NCBI GenBank assembly: GCA_029260415.1
Contig: JAJDDH010000130.1
Coordinates: 1 to 7,049 of the forward strand
Length of the DNA stretch: 7,049 nt
Direction of reading: 5' to 3'
Source: Phycisphaerales bacterium
GTDB lineage: Bacteria; Planctomycetota; Phycisphaerae; Phycisphaerales; UBA1924
Made by a program: the position numbers and the translations under genes. The notes below the pieces were generated by a model, which was given only the letters and a program-made list of their open reading frames with translations, had not been told where the DNA came from and ran no database searches. This document shows positions 1-6,335 of the stretch, in pieces; positions within the stretch are counted from its first letter, which is position 1; each line of letters opens with the position of its first letter.

Positions 1-3000
1 ACGCCATCACCGGCGCTGCCGTCCACACCCGACCGGGCCAGACGCTCGAGAACGCCACCATCGTCATCCGCGACGGCCAGATCGTCTCCGTCGGCTCGGG
101 CGCCCCGCCCAACGGCGCCCGCGTCTGGGACGCGACGGGCAAGCACGTCTACGCGGGCTTCATCGACGCCTACGTCGAGGTCGACGCCCCCAAGCCCGAC
201 GCCTCCTCCCCGGGCCAGCACTGGAACCACCGCGTCACGCCCCAGCGCAGCGCGCTCACCGGCTCCGGGCTCAGCGAGAGCGCCAAGAAGGACCTGCGCG
301 CCATGGGCTTCGCCGCCGCGGCCATCGCCCCCAAGGGCGGCGTCTTCCGCGGGCAGTCCGCTCTTGTCTCCCTGAACAGCAACCCCTCCGACCGCTCGCT
401 GGGCGAGGCCGGGATCTACGACACCAACGCCTACCACACGCTGGGCTTCGAGACCTCCAACTGGTCCAGCGCCGACTACCCCACCAGTCACATGGGCGTC
501 ATGGCCCTCTTCCGCCAGACGCTGATGGACGCGAGCTGGCAGGAGGCCAACAACAAGGACGCCAGCAACGCGCTCACGCCGCTGTATGACATCGACGCGC
601 CGCTCTGCTTCGTCACGACGCACGAGCTCGAAACCCTTCTGGCCCGGCGCATCCAGCGCGAGCTGGAGACCGGCCCGATCATCCTCGTCGGCTCGGGCTC
701 CGAGTTCCGCCGCCTCGAGGCGATCTCGGGCATCGACGCCTCGCTCATCGTCCCGCTGCGCTTCCCGACAAAGCCCAACGTGAGCAGCATCGGGGCCGCC
801 GACGCGACGAGCCTCGACCGCCTCGCCGCGTGGGAGCAGGCGCCCACCAACGCCCGCCGCCTGAGCGACGCGGGCCTGCAGGTCGCGCTGACCGCCAGCA
901 AGCTGCCCAAGGGCCAGAAGTTCCACGCGAACCTGCGCAAGGCCATCGAGCACGGGCTGAGCGAAGACCAGGCCCTGGCCATGCTCACCACCACCCCCGC
1001 CCAGATCCTGGGCGTCAGCTCTGCGCTCGGCTCCATCGCCCCCGGACACGCCGCCTCGCTCGTCGTCACCGACGGGCTGATCTTCGACGAGGACACCAAG
1101 ATCCTCGACGTCTGGACCGACGGCCAGCGCCACATGGTCAACGCGCCCGAGGGCGACTCGCTCGAGGGCGACTGGAACCTCACCATCGACAACGCCCTGT
1201 CCGCCCGCCTCGAGATCGCCAAAAAGAAGAAGGTCACGCTCCATGTCAGCGACGCCTCGGGCGAGGAGACCGCGCACAAGGCCTCCAACGTCTCGATCGA
1301 TGAGGACTCGGTCAGCTTCAGCGTCATGCTGCCCGCACTCGCGGGCGACTCGGCGCTCATCTTCTCCGCCGTCGAATCCGGGGGACAGCTCGTGGGCGCG
1401 ATGATGCGCCCCAGCGGCGTCCCCGCCCAGTGGCGCGCCGTCCGCGCCCGCCCGGGCGAGCCCACGCCCGAAGCCACCGAGTTCGAGGGCGAGTGGAAGA
1501 TCGACATCGCCGATTTCGAGATGTTCATCACCGTCAAGGGCGACGAGATCACCGCACGCGAGGGCGACGCCGTCAACAAGGCCAAGGACGTCTCCATCGA
1601 ACGCGACCGCATCGTCTTCACCGTCATCGACGAGGACGACGGGACAGGCGAGTACCCCATGTCGGGCGTGCTCATCGCCGGCGAGATCGTCGGCAAGGGA
1701 ACCAACGACCAGGGCGAGTCCTTCACCTGGACCGGGACCCGCGTCACCCCCGAGGCCAAGCACGCCGACATCCCCGACATCCTCGGCGCCCCCTTCGCCT
1801 CCTACACCATGGACCAGCCCCCCGCCCTCCCCGACGCCGTCGTCATCTCGGGCGCCACCGTCTGGACCTGCGGGCCCGACGGCGTCCTCTTCCCCGAGGA
1901 CCAGGACACCCTCGTCGTCCTCAAAGGCGGCAAGATCGACTACGTCGGACCCGAGAAGTCCCTCCGCTTCCCCTCGGGCTCGTCCGACGTCCTCCGCATC
2001 GACGCCCAGGGCAAGCACATCACCCCCGGGCTCATCGACGCCCACTCGCACACCGGGCTCTTCCGCTTCGGCGTCAACGAGTCCAGCCAGGCCGTCACCA
2101 GCGAGTGCTGGATCGGTGACTCGCTCGACCCGGGCTACATCAACTGGTACCGCCAGCTCGCCGGGGGCACGACCGCCGCCAACCTCCTGCACGGCTCGGC
2201 CAACCCCATCGGGGGCCAGAGCCAGATCGTCAAGGTCCGCTGGGGCGCCACGGACCCCGAGTCCATGTTCATGCAGGGCGCCAAGCCCGGCATCAAGTTC
2301 GCCCTGGGCGAGAACGTCAAACAATCCAACTGGGGCGACAACAAAACCACCCGCTACCCCCAGACCCGCATGGGCGTCGAGACGATCATGCGCGACCGCT
2401 TCCAGGCCGCCCGCGAGTACGCCGACCGCGGCATGAAGACCGAGACCGGACGCACCAACCTCGAGCTCCAGGCCCTGGCCGAGATCCTCGCGGGCGACCG
2501 CCTCGTCCACTGCCACTCCTACCGCCAGGACGAGATCCTGATGCTCTGCCGCATCGCCGAGGACTTCGGGTTCACGATCGGCACCTTCCAGCACGGGCTG
2601 GAGACCTACAAGGTCGCCGAGGCGGTCCGCGAGCACGCCCTGGGCGCCTCCATCTTCTCCGACTGGTGGGCGTACAAGGTCGAGGTCCAGGACGCGATCC
2701 CGTACGCGGGCCCGATCAACCACGAGGCGGGCCTGCTCACCCGCTTCAACTCCGACGACGTCGGGCTCGCCCGGCGCATGAACCTCGAGGCCGCCAAAGC
2801 CGTCAAGTACTCGTCGGGACGCGTCAGCCCCGAGGAGGCGCTCAAGTTCGTCACCATCAACCCCGCGATCATGCTCGGGATCGGTGACCGAGTCGGCTCG
2901 CTCGAAGCCGGCAAGGACGCCGACGTCGTCGTCTGGTCGGGCGACCCGCTCAGCTCGTTCTCCCGACCCGAGCACGTGTTCATCGACGGGCGCGAGTACT

Positions 3001-3254
3001 TCTCGCTCGAGCTCGACAAGTCGCTCCGCGCCCGCAACGCCGCCGAGCGCGAACGACTGGTCCAGAAGATCCTGGGCGAGCACGACGCCGACTCCGACGA
3101 CAAGGCCGACGACGAGAAGGAAGGCGAGATCGACATCCACATGGTCGACTCCCCGCCCTTCGCCTTCGCCGACATGAACCCCGCCCAGACCTCCCGCCCG
3201 GGTGACTGCGGCTGCACCGACGCCCACCACCAGCGCGAGTTCAACGACCGCTAA
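1..3254 (+). CDS. Two-unit (inactive + active) amidohydrolase, 5' end cut by window
   Basis: The reading frame is open from base 3 to the TAA at 3252-3254, giving 1083 visible residues. The ATG at 303 is internal, because the residues before it already form a normal amidohydrolase N-terminal beta domain. Unit 1 (about residues 1-388) ends with the usual motif NPAxxLG-type 'TPAQILGV...GSIAPG', but the metal motif HxH is replaced by Y-V-E (171-179). Two related beta-rich segments follow (about 389-582). Unit 2 (about 610-1001) keeps 'GLIDAHSHTG' with HxH at 2043-2051, a Lys at 2295 in 'PGIKFALGENVK', His at 2508/2514, His at 2592 and an Asp at 2754, which is the ligand pattern of metal-dependent imidazolonepropionase-like hydrolases. 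An acidic linker and a C-terminal 'CGCTDAHH' cluster end the protein. The family hydrolyses C-N bonds in cyclic amides or peptides; the substrate cannot be told. Related proteins are usually exported, but the signal peptide would lie outside the window. Family assignment is firm; substrate is unknown. Confidence 0.93.
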   Translation, partial: AITGAAVHTRPGQTLENATIVIRDGQIVSVGSGAPPNGARVWDATGKHVYAGFIDAYVEVDAPKPDASSPGQHWNHRVTPQRSALTGSGLSESAKKDLRAMGFAAAAIAPKGGVFRGQSALVSLNSNPSDRSLGEAGIYDTNAYHTLGFETSNWSSADYPTSHMGVMALFRQTLMDASWQEANNKDASNALTPLYDIDAPLCFVTTHELETLLARRIQRELETGPIILVGSGSEFRRLEAISGIDASLIVPLRFPTKPNVSSIGAADATSLDRLAAWEQAPTNARRLSDAGLQVALTASKLPKGQKFHANLRKAIEHGLSEDQALAMLTTTPAQILGVSSALGSIAPGHAASLVVTDGLIFDEDTKILDVWTDGQRHMVNAPEGDSLEGDWNLTIDNALSARLEIAKKKKVTLHVSDASGEETAHKASNVSIDEDSVSFSVMLPALAGDSALIFSAVESGGQLVGAMMRPSGVPAQWRAVRARPGEPTPEATEFEGEWKIDIADFEMFITVKGDEITAREGDAVNKAKDVSIERDRIVFTVIDEDDGTGEYPMSGVLIAGEIVGKGTNDQGESFTWTGTRVTPEAKHADIPDILGAPFASYTMDQPPALPDAVVISGATVWTCGPDGVLFPEDQDTLVVLKGGKIDYVGPEKSLRFPSGSSDVLRIDAQGKHITPGLIDAHSHTGLFRFGVNESSQAVTSECWIGDSLDPGYINWYRQLAGGTTAANLLHGSANPIGGQSQIVKVRWGATDPESMFMQGAKPGIKFALGENVKQSNWGDNKTTRYPQTRMGVETIMRDRFQAAREYADRGMKTETGRTNLELQALAEILAGDRLVHCHSYRQDEILMLCRIAEDFGFTIGTFQHGLETYKVAEAVREHALGASIFSDWWAYKVEVQDAIPYAGPINHEAGLLTRFNSDDVGLARRMNLEAAKAVKYSSGRVSPEEALKFVTINPAIMLGIGDRVGSLEAGKDADVVVWSGDPLSSFSRPEHVFIDGREYFSLELDKSLRARNAAERERLVQKILGEHDADSDDKADDEKEGEIDIHMVDSPPFAFADMNPAQTSRPGDCGCTDAHHQREFNDR
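1167..1748 (+). other. Tandem repeat of a beta-type linker domain inside the large amidohydrolase
   Basis: Between the two amidohydrolase units lie two segments of about 85-90 residues that resemble each other. Copy 1 starts at 'GDWNLTID' (1167) and copy 2 at 'GEWKIDIA' (1488). Both then show a run of alternating hydrophobic residues, a 'VSIxxDxxxF' block ('NVSIDEDSVSF' and 'DVSIERDRIVF') and a Gly-rich strand ('GGQLVGAM', 'AGEIVGKG'). This suggests a duplicated small beta-barrel or sandwich domain that spaces the two units or binds ligand. The similarity was judged by eye; the domain family is not identified. Confidence 0.55.
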
Positions 3255-3257
3255 GCC

Positions 3258-3261
3258 AGGA
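3258..3261 (+). promoter_or_regulatory. Ribosome binding site of the second amidohydrolase-like gene
   Basis: AGGA lies 8 bases before the ATG at 3270 and just after the TAA of the upstream gene. It supports the chosen start and cotranscription of the two genes. Confidence 0.5.
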
Positions 3262-3269
3262 CCACACCC

Positions 3270-4622
3270 ATGCACACCGTCAAGCACATCACCGCCGCGC
3301 TCGCCGCCCTGGCCTGCTCCGCGCTCCCCGCCCTCGCCCAGGACCTCACCCACAAGGCCCCCGCCCAGGAGCACCCCGTCTTCATCGTGGGCGCCACCGT
3401 CCACACCGTCTCGGGCGAGACCATCGACAACGGCGTCGTCGCCTTCACCGAGGGCCGCCTCACGATCATCTCCGACGCCAAGATCATGCAGACCATCCGC
3501 CTCACCCCCGAGACCCAGGTCATCGACGCCGCCGGCCTGCACGTCTACCCGGGCCTGATCGCCAGCCAGACCCGCCTGGGCCTGACCGAGATCAACGCCG
3601 TCCGCGCCACGCTCGATCACAACGAAGTGGGCGACGTCACCCCCGAGGTTCGCGCCGCCGTCAGCGTCAACCCGGACTCCACCCTCATCCCCGTCGCCCG
3701 CACCGGGGGCATCCTCACCTTCGCCTCCTTCCCCACCGGAGGCCGTGTCCCCGGACGCGCCTCGGTCATGCGCGCCGACGCCTGGACCTGGGAGTCCATG
3801 GCCCTCGACGACGCCGCGGGCCTCGTCATCAACTGGCCCTCCGTCCGCCCCTCCGACGGCCCCTTCGACTCGCGCTCCAAGTCCGACCGCACGGACAGCA
3901 TCCGCCAGAACCTGCGCGACATCGACGACCTGTTCAGCGCCGCCCAGGCCTACGCCGACAACCGCGCCGCCAACACCGGCGCGCCGACGGACCTCCGCTA
4001 CGAGGCCATGCTCGAGGTCCTGCCCGGCGCGGGCGACGATCAGGAACCCGTCTTCATCAGCGCCAACGACGTCGACCAGATCACCTCCGCCGTCACCTGG
4101 GCGACTTCGCGCGAGCTCCGCCCCGTCATCGTCGGCGGCCGCGACGCCCACCTCTGCGCCGAGCTGCTCAGATCACACGACGTGCCCGTCATCGTCTCCG
4201 GGACCCACGGCTTCCCCAAGCGCACCGACTCACCCTTCGACGACCCCTTTACCCTCCCCAAGCGGCTCCAGGACGCGGGTGTCCGCTGGTGCCTCAACAC
4301 CAACGACCGCGACGGCAACGTCCGCAACCTCCCCCACGAGGCCGGTCGCGCCGTCGCCTTCGGGCTCGACCACGACAGCGCCCTGGCCGCCATCACCCTC
4401 TGGCCCGCCCAGATCCTGGGCGTGGGCGACGAGATCGGCTCCATCGAGCAGGGCAAGCTCGCGACCCTCATCCTCACCGACGGCGACGTCCTCGAGGTCA
4501 CCTCGAACGTCAAGCGCGCCTGGATCGACGGACGCGAGATCGACCTGTCCAACAAGCAGACCAAGCTCCGCGACAAGTACCGCGACAAGTACCAGCAGCT
4601 GGGCATCATCGAGAAGGACTGA
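3270..4622 (+). CDS. Exported amidohydrolase-like protein lacking the HxH metal motif
   Basis: 450 residues. The N-terminus is a Sec-type signal peptide: Lys at 5, hydrophobic Ala/Leu stretch 9-20, and an ALA-Q cleavage site after residue 23, so the product should act outside the cytoplasmic membrane. Residues ~36-90 form the amidohydrolase beta domain ('FIVGATVHTVSGETIDNG'), and residues ~373-425 the closing part ('PAQILGVGDEIGSIEQGK'). At the place of D-A-H-x-H the sequence reads A-S-Q-T-R (3561-3575), so the binuclear metal site cannot form in the standard way. A His (4206, residue 313) and an Asp (4305, residue 346) may be relics of the other ligands. The motif after it, 'LGLTEINAVRATLDHNEVG', resembles a group of HxH-less amidohydrolase-like proteins that, from memory, often neighbour an active paralogue. 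It resembles unit 1 of the upstream protein more than unit 2. It may be a partner, scaffold or substrate-binding pseudoenzyme of the upstream protein; that role is inference. It is encoded 15 bp downstream in a likely operon. Confidence 0.92.
   Translation: MHTVKHITAALAALACSALPALAQDLTHKAPAQEHPVFIVGATVHTVSGETIDNGVVAFTEGRLTIISDAKIMQTIRLTPETQVIDAAGLHVYPGLIASQTRLGLTEINAVRATLDHNEVGDVTPEVRAAVSVNPDSTLIPVARTGGILTFASFPTGGRVPGRASVMRADAWTWESMALDDAAGLVINWPSVRPSDGPFDSRSKSDRTDSIRQNLRDIDDLFSAAQAYADNRAANTGAPTDLRYEAMLEVLPGAGDDQEPVFISANDVDQITSAVTWATSRELRPVIVGGRDAHLCAELLRSHDVPVIVSGTHGFPKRTDSPFDDPFTLPKRLQDAGVRWCLNTNDRDGNVRNLPHEAGRAVAFGLDHDSALAAITLWPAQILGVGDEIGSIEQGKLATLILTDGDVLEVTSNVKRAWIDGREIDLSNKQTKLRDKYRDKYQQLGIIEKD
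4569..4592 (+). repeat. Perfect 12-bp tandem duplication, RDKYRDKY
   Basis: CGCGACAAGTAC occurs twice in direct succession (4569-4580, 4581-4592) near the 3' end of the second amidohydrolase-like gene. It keeps the frame and adds a charged R-D-K-Y repeat to the C-terminal helix. Exact identity suggests a recent slippage duplication. Confidence 0.8.
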
Positions 4623-4627
4623 CCCGC

Positions 4628-5158
4628 TCAGTTCCGGATCGTGTACTCATCCCGCAGGAACCGCTCGCTCCCGTCGGGCGCGAGCGTCGTCAGCACCGCG
4701 AGCACCCGCACCTGTCCGTTGCGCGCCTGGCTCTGCGCGACCGCCCACGCGGGCAGGTCGCGCAGCTGCACGCGGTAGGTCCGCGTCGCCGGGTCGTAGT
4801 ACAGCGCGTTGGCCTCCGGATCGCGCATGTCCACCTCCCACATGCGTTCGTCGCGCCCGCCCCCGCCCAGGTTCCCGCCCCGCAGCAGCTGGACCTGCAG
4901 GTTTCCGATCCCCTTGACCGTGTCCCCCCACGCGTCGCGCAGCTCCAGGTGCAGCACCAGGCGCGCCTCGTCCTCGCCCCCCTGCTCGATGTGCGTCAGC
5001 GGGTACACCCGCATGCTCGCGGGCGCGAACGCCCCGCCCGTCAGCTGGCCAGCCGCGGGCATCGACGCCTTGGGCATCGACCCGGGCCTGGCGCACCCGC
5101 CGATCAGCAGACACGCCGCGGCAACGATCACGAGCGCCGTTCTTGGTTGCGAGATCAT
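4628..5158 (-). CDS. Small lipoprotein of unknown function
   Basis: 176 residues from the ATG at 5158. An in-frame ATG at 5200 would add 14 residues (MARAPGGRGG...), overlap the upstream gene and spoil the signal peptide, so the inner start is preferred; a GGAGG lies 13 bases before it. The N-terminus has Arg at 6, a hydrophobic stretch 8-19 and the lipobox I-G-G-C with Cys at 22. The residue after the Cys is Ala, so there is no Asp inner-membrane retention signal. After a Pro/Ala/Gly/Met-rich linker comes a domain of about 125 residues with alternating hydrophobic strands ('RLVLHLELRDAWGDTVKGIG', 'RTYRVQLRDLPAWA', 'QVRVLAVLTTLAPDG'), probably a beta sandwich. It has similar-looking counterparts among uncharacterised planctomycete lipoproteins (impression, not searched). 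It is the last gene of the minus-strand block, next to a holin-like gene, so an accessory role in envelope passage is possible but unproven; an ordinary housekeeping lipoprotein is equally possible. Confidence 0.82.
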   Translation of the reverse strand: MISQPRTALVIVAAACLLIGGCARPGSMPKASMPAAGQLTGGAFAPASMRVYPLTHIEQGGEDEARLVLHLELRDAWGDTVKGIGNLQVQLLRGGNLGGGGRDERMWEVDMRDPEANALYYDPATRTYRVQLRDLPAWAVAQSQARNGQVRVLAVLTTLAPDGSERFLRDEYTIRN

Positions 5159-5166
5159 GCCCCAGT

Positions 5167-5442
5167 CTAAGCCTCCGCGCCCTCCTGGCGCCCGGGCCAC
5201 ACCCGGTTGAGCAGCGCCACCAGCCCCCTTTGCCCCGTCTCAAGGGCGGTCAGCGCCCTTGTGTTTTCTTTCAGCGCCGTCACCAGCACCTCCAGCTCCG
5301 TCCGCTCCCGCATGATCCGGTCGTGCAGCTCCCCGATCTGCTTCTCGCGCGCCGCGCTCGCCCGGCGCTCGGTGATCCACATCCACCCGATCAGCCCCGC
5401 CACCCCGAACTGCGTCACCGCCGCCGCCAGCTCCGCCTCCAT
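5167..5442 (-). CDS. Small membrane-anchored coiled-coil protein, holin-like topology
   Basis: 91 residues, starting at the ATG at 5442, which has a GAGGGG eight bases upstream. A longer frame to 5577 would run through the upstream gene and adds only Gly/Arg-rich shadow sequence. Residues ~8-24 ('AVTQFGVAGLIGWMWI') form one short membrane segment. Residues 25-70 are highly charged and have the heptad look of a coiled coil ('REKQIGELHDRIMRERTELE'). Residues 71-82 may form a short amphipathic helix. One N-terminal membrane helix followed by a charged coil is the layout of BhlA/UviB-type holin-like proteins and of XhlA-type lysis helpers, and the position after tail-like genes fits. No sequence motif proves this, and any small membrane coiled-coil protein would look similar. 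It ends 8 bp before the lipoprotein start. Confidence 0.75.
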   Translation of the reverse strand: MEAELAAAVTQFGVAGLIGWMWITERRASAAREKQIGELHDRIMRERTELEVLVTALKENTRALTALETGQRGLVALLNRVWPGRQEGAEA

Positions 5443-5450
5443 CGCGCCCC

Positions 5451-5454
5451 CCTC
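5451..5454 (-). promoter_or_regulatory. Ribosome binding site overlapping the upstream stop codon (holin-like gene)
   Basis: On the minus strand the junction reads TGAGGGGGGCGCGATG: the GA of the upstream stop TGA (5455-5453) is part of the GAGG Shine-Dalgarno, eight bases before the ATG at 5442. This fixes the start and suggests translational coupling. Confidence 0.6.
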
Positions 5455-5845
5455 ACGTCCCGATGAACCGCCGCAGCCGCGCCGTGTACCCCACCGACCA
5501 CACCCGCCCCCGGTCCACCGCCCCTTCCTCCTCGTACCGGTAGAGCGACATCGACACCCACGCCCGCCCGTGCCCATCGATCAGCGTCCCGGGCACGGGC
5601 GTGCTGGAGCTCTCCGCCTGCGCCGTGATCGCGTCGCGCAGCGTCCACAACGCCGGCTCGCTCGCCGCCACCAGGCGCCCGCGCACGTGGATCTCCAGCT
5701 CCAGATCCCCGAACCAGTTCGACCCCGCCTGCGTCGGATCCCCACCCACCACCGACAACGGCACCGCGTACAGCCCCTGCCGCGCCATCATGAACCGGTG
5801 CGCCCCCGACCCGAACAGATCCAACCCCTTGAACGAACTCGCCAT
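5453..5845 (-). CDS. Unknown 130-residue protein, possible phage tail/baseplate-like
   Basis: 130 residues from the ATG at 5845. The frame stays open to an ATG at 5896, but those 17 extra codons ('MRPSPRPSPQRGEGGGL') are the translation of an intergenic repeat, so the inner ATG, preceded by a G-rich ribosome-binding region, is chosen. Visible features: an N-terminal 'LFGSGAHRFMMARQG' motif, a strand pair 'DLELEIHVRGRLVA' (48-60), a helix-like 'EPALWTLRDAITAQAE' (63-78), then 'GTLIDGHGRAWVSMSLYRYEEEG' and 'RGRVWSVGYTARLRRF', which look like further strands. No signal peptide or membrane segment, so cytoplasmic. Length, fold type and place between a tube-like and a holin-like gene recall small tail-completion or baseplate proteins of phages, but no family was recognised with certainty. 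The gene stops 10 bp before the next start. Confidence 0.75.
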   Translation of the reverse strand: MASSFKGLDLFGSGAHRFMMARQGLYAVPLSVVGGDPTQAGSNWFGDLELEIHVRGRLVAASEPALWTLRDAITAQAESSSTPVPGTLIDGHGRAWVSMSLYRYEEEGAVDRGRVWSVGYTARLRRFIGT

Positions 5846-5854
5846 CAATCCACC

Positions 5855-5891
5855 CCCCTCTCCCCTCTGGGGAGAGGGCCGGGGTGAGGGG
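5855..5891 (-). repeat. Dispersed palindromic repeat of the 'LTPALSP' type
   Basis: A perfect inverted repeat with 10-bp arms CCCTCTCCCC (5856-5865) and GGGGAGAGGG (5869-5878) around a 3-base loop, followed by CCGGGGTGAGGGG. On the minus strand the start reads CCCCTCACCCCGGCCCTCTC, the widely seen intergenic element whose chance translations are 'LTPALSPEGRG' and 'PSPRPSPQRGEG'; both are visible here in two minus-strand frames. It fills most of the 72-bp gap between the two neighbouring genes and reaches into the ribosome binding region of the 130-residue gene. Recognition of the family is from memory; copies elsewhere in this genome were not checked. Confidence 0.82.
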
Positions 5892-5917
5892 CGCAACCCC
5901 CAGCCCGGCCCCGCCGG

Positions 5918-6322
5918 TTACGCGTCGTCCACGTCCACCGGGTCCGCCTGCCCATCCTCCGACACCGCGATCAGCTCGATGTACCGCCTCGACCCGCGCG
6001 ACACCGATGTCTCGTAGCTCACCGTCTTCACGACGCACTCGATCGTCACCTCGCGCGTCCCCGCGTCCGACGAGTTCTGACCCGTCACGAACGAAAGCTC
6101 TCCGCTCTCGCCAGGCCTGACCAGGTCCATGTCGTCGCCCAGCATCTCCTGCACCACCCGCACGCTCACCAGCTGCTCGGGCACGTCCACGAACACCACG
6201 TGCGCCCCGCTGTCCCCCCACTCCATCAGCACGTGGCGCGCCGATCGCCCGACCGACACGCTCGTCACGTTCGTCCACGTGCTCGACCCAAACTCAACCT
6301 GCCTCGGATTCAGCACCAGCAT
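5918..6322 (-). CDS. Unknown beta-rich 134-residue protein, tail-tube-like
   Basis: 134 residues; the ATG at 6322 has a GAGGGGG at nine bases upstream that overlaps the previous stop. The protein is cytoplasmic and predicted mostly beta: 'SVSVGRSARHVLMEWGDSG' (21-39), 'AHVVFVDVPEQLVSVRVVQE' (40-59), 'GELSFVTGQ' (74-82), 'TREVTIECVVKTVSYETS' (89-106) and 'RRYIELIAVSEDG' (112-124), with an acidic end. Six or more amphipathic strands, small size and the 'VPEQLVSVRV' turn are what one expects of a phage tail-tube (Hcp/gp19-like beta barrel) subunit, and the gene sits where a tube gene would sit in such a block. This is a structural guess; no diagnostic motif is present, and an unrelated beta protein cannot be excluded. 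Confidence 0.75.
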   Translation of the reverse strand: MLVLNPRQVEFGSSTWTNVTSVSVGRSARHVLMEWGDSGAHVVFVDVPEQLVSVRVVQEMLGDDMDLVRPGESGELSFVTGQNSSDAGTREVTIECVVKTVSYETSVSRGSRRYIELIAVSEDGQADPVDVDDA

Positions 6323-6331
6323 CCGTCACCC

Positions 6332-6335
6332 CCTC
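6332..6335 (-). promoter_or_regulatory. Ribosome binding site overlapping the upstream stop codon (134-residue gene)
   Basis: The minus-strand junction reads TGAGGGGGTGACGGATG: the stop TGA of the 211-residue gene (6336-6334) is part of the GAGG, nine bases before the ATG at 6322. Same design as at 5451-5454, supporting cotranslation. Confidence 0.6.

Noticed and set aside
303..305. ATG at 303 as the start of the large amidohydrolase
   Set aside because: The 100 codons before it in the same frame encode the conserved amidohydrolase N-terminal beta domain, so the gene starts outside the window.
488..1780. 430-codon open frame on the minus strand opposite the first amidohydrolase
   Set aside because: Ser/Arg/Ala-rich shadow of a GC-rich gene; the plus strand shows clear amidohydrolase motifs over the whole stretch.
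3745..4917. 390-codon plus-strand frame across the end of the second amidohydrolase-like gene
   Set aside because: Composition is almost only Ser, Pro, Thr, Ala and Arg, and it runs through two real genes on opposite strands.
5159..5200. ATG at 5200 as the start of the lipoprotein
   Set aside because: It would add 14 residues before a proper signal peptide and overlap the holin-like gene.
5856..5878. Hairpin as a Rho-independent terminator
   Set aside because: There is no T-run after the stem on either strand, and the sequence matches a dispersed repeat.
5415..6278. 287-codon minus-strand frame over the tail-like genes
   Set aside because: Gly/Arg/Ala-rich shadow frame containing the repeat translation 'LTPALSPEGRG'; the two shorter frames there have start signals and normal composition.
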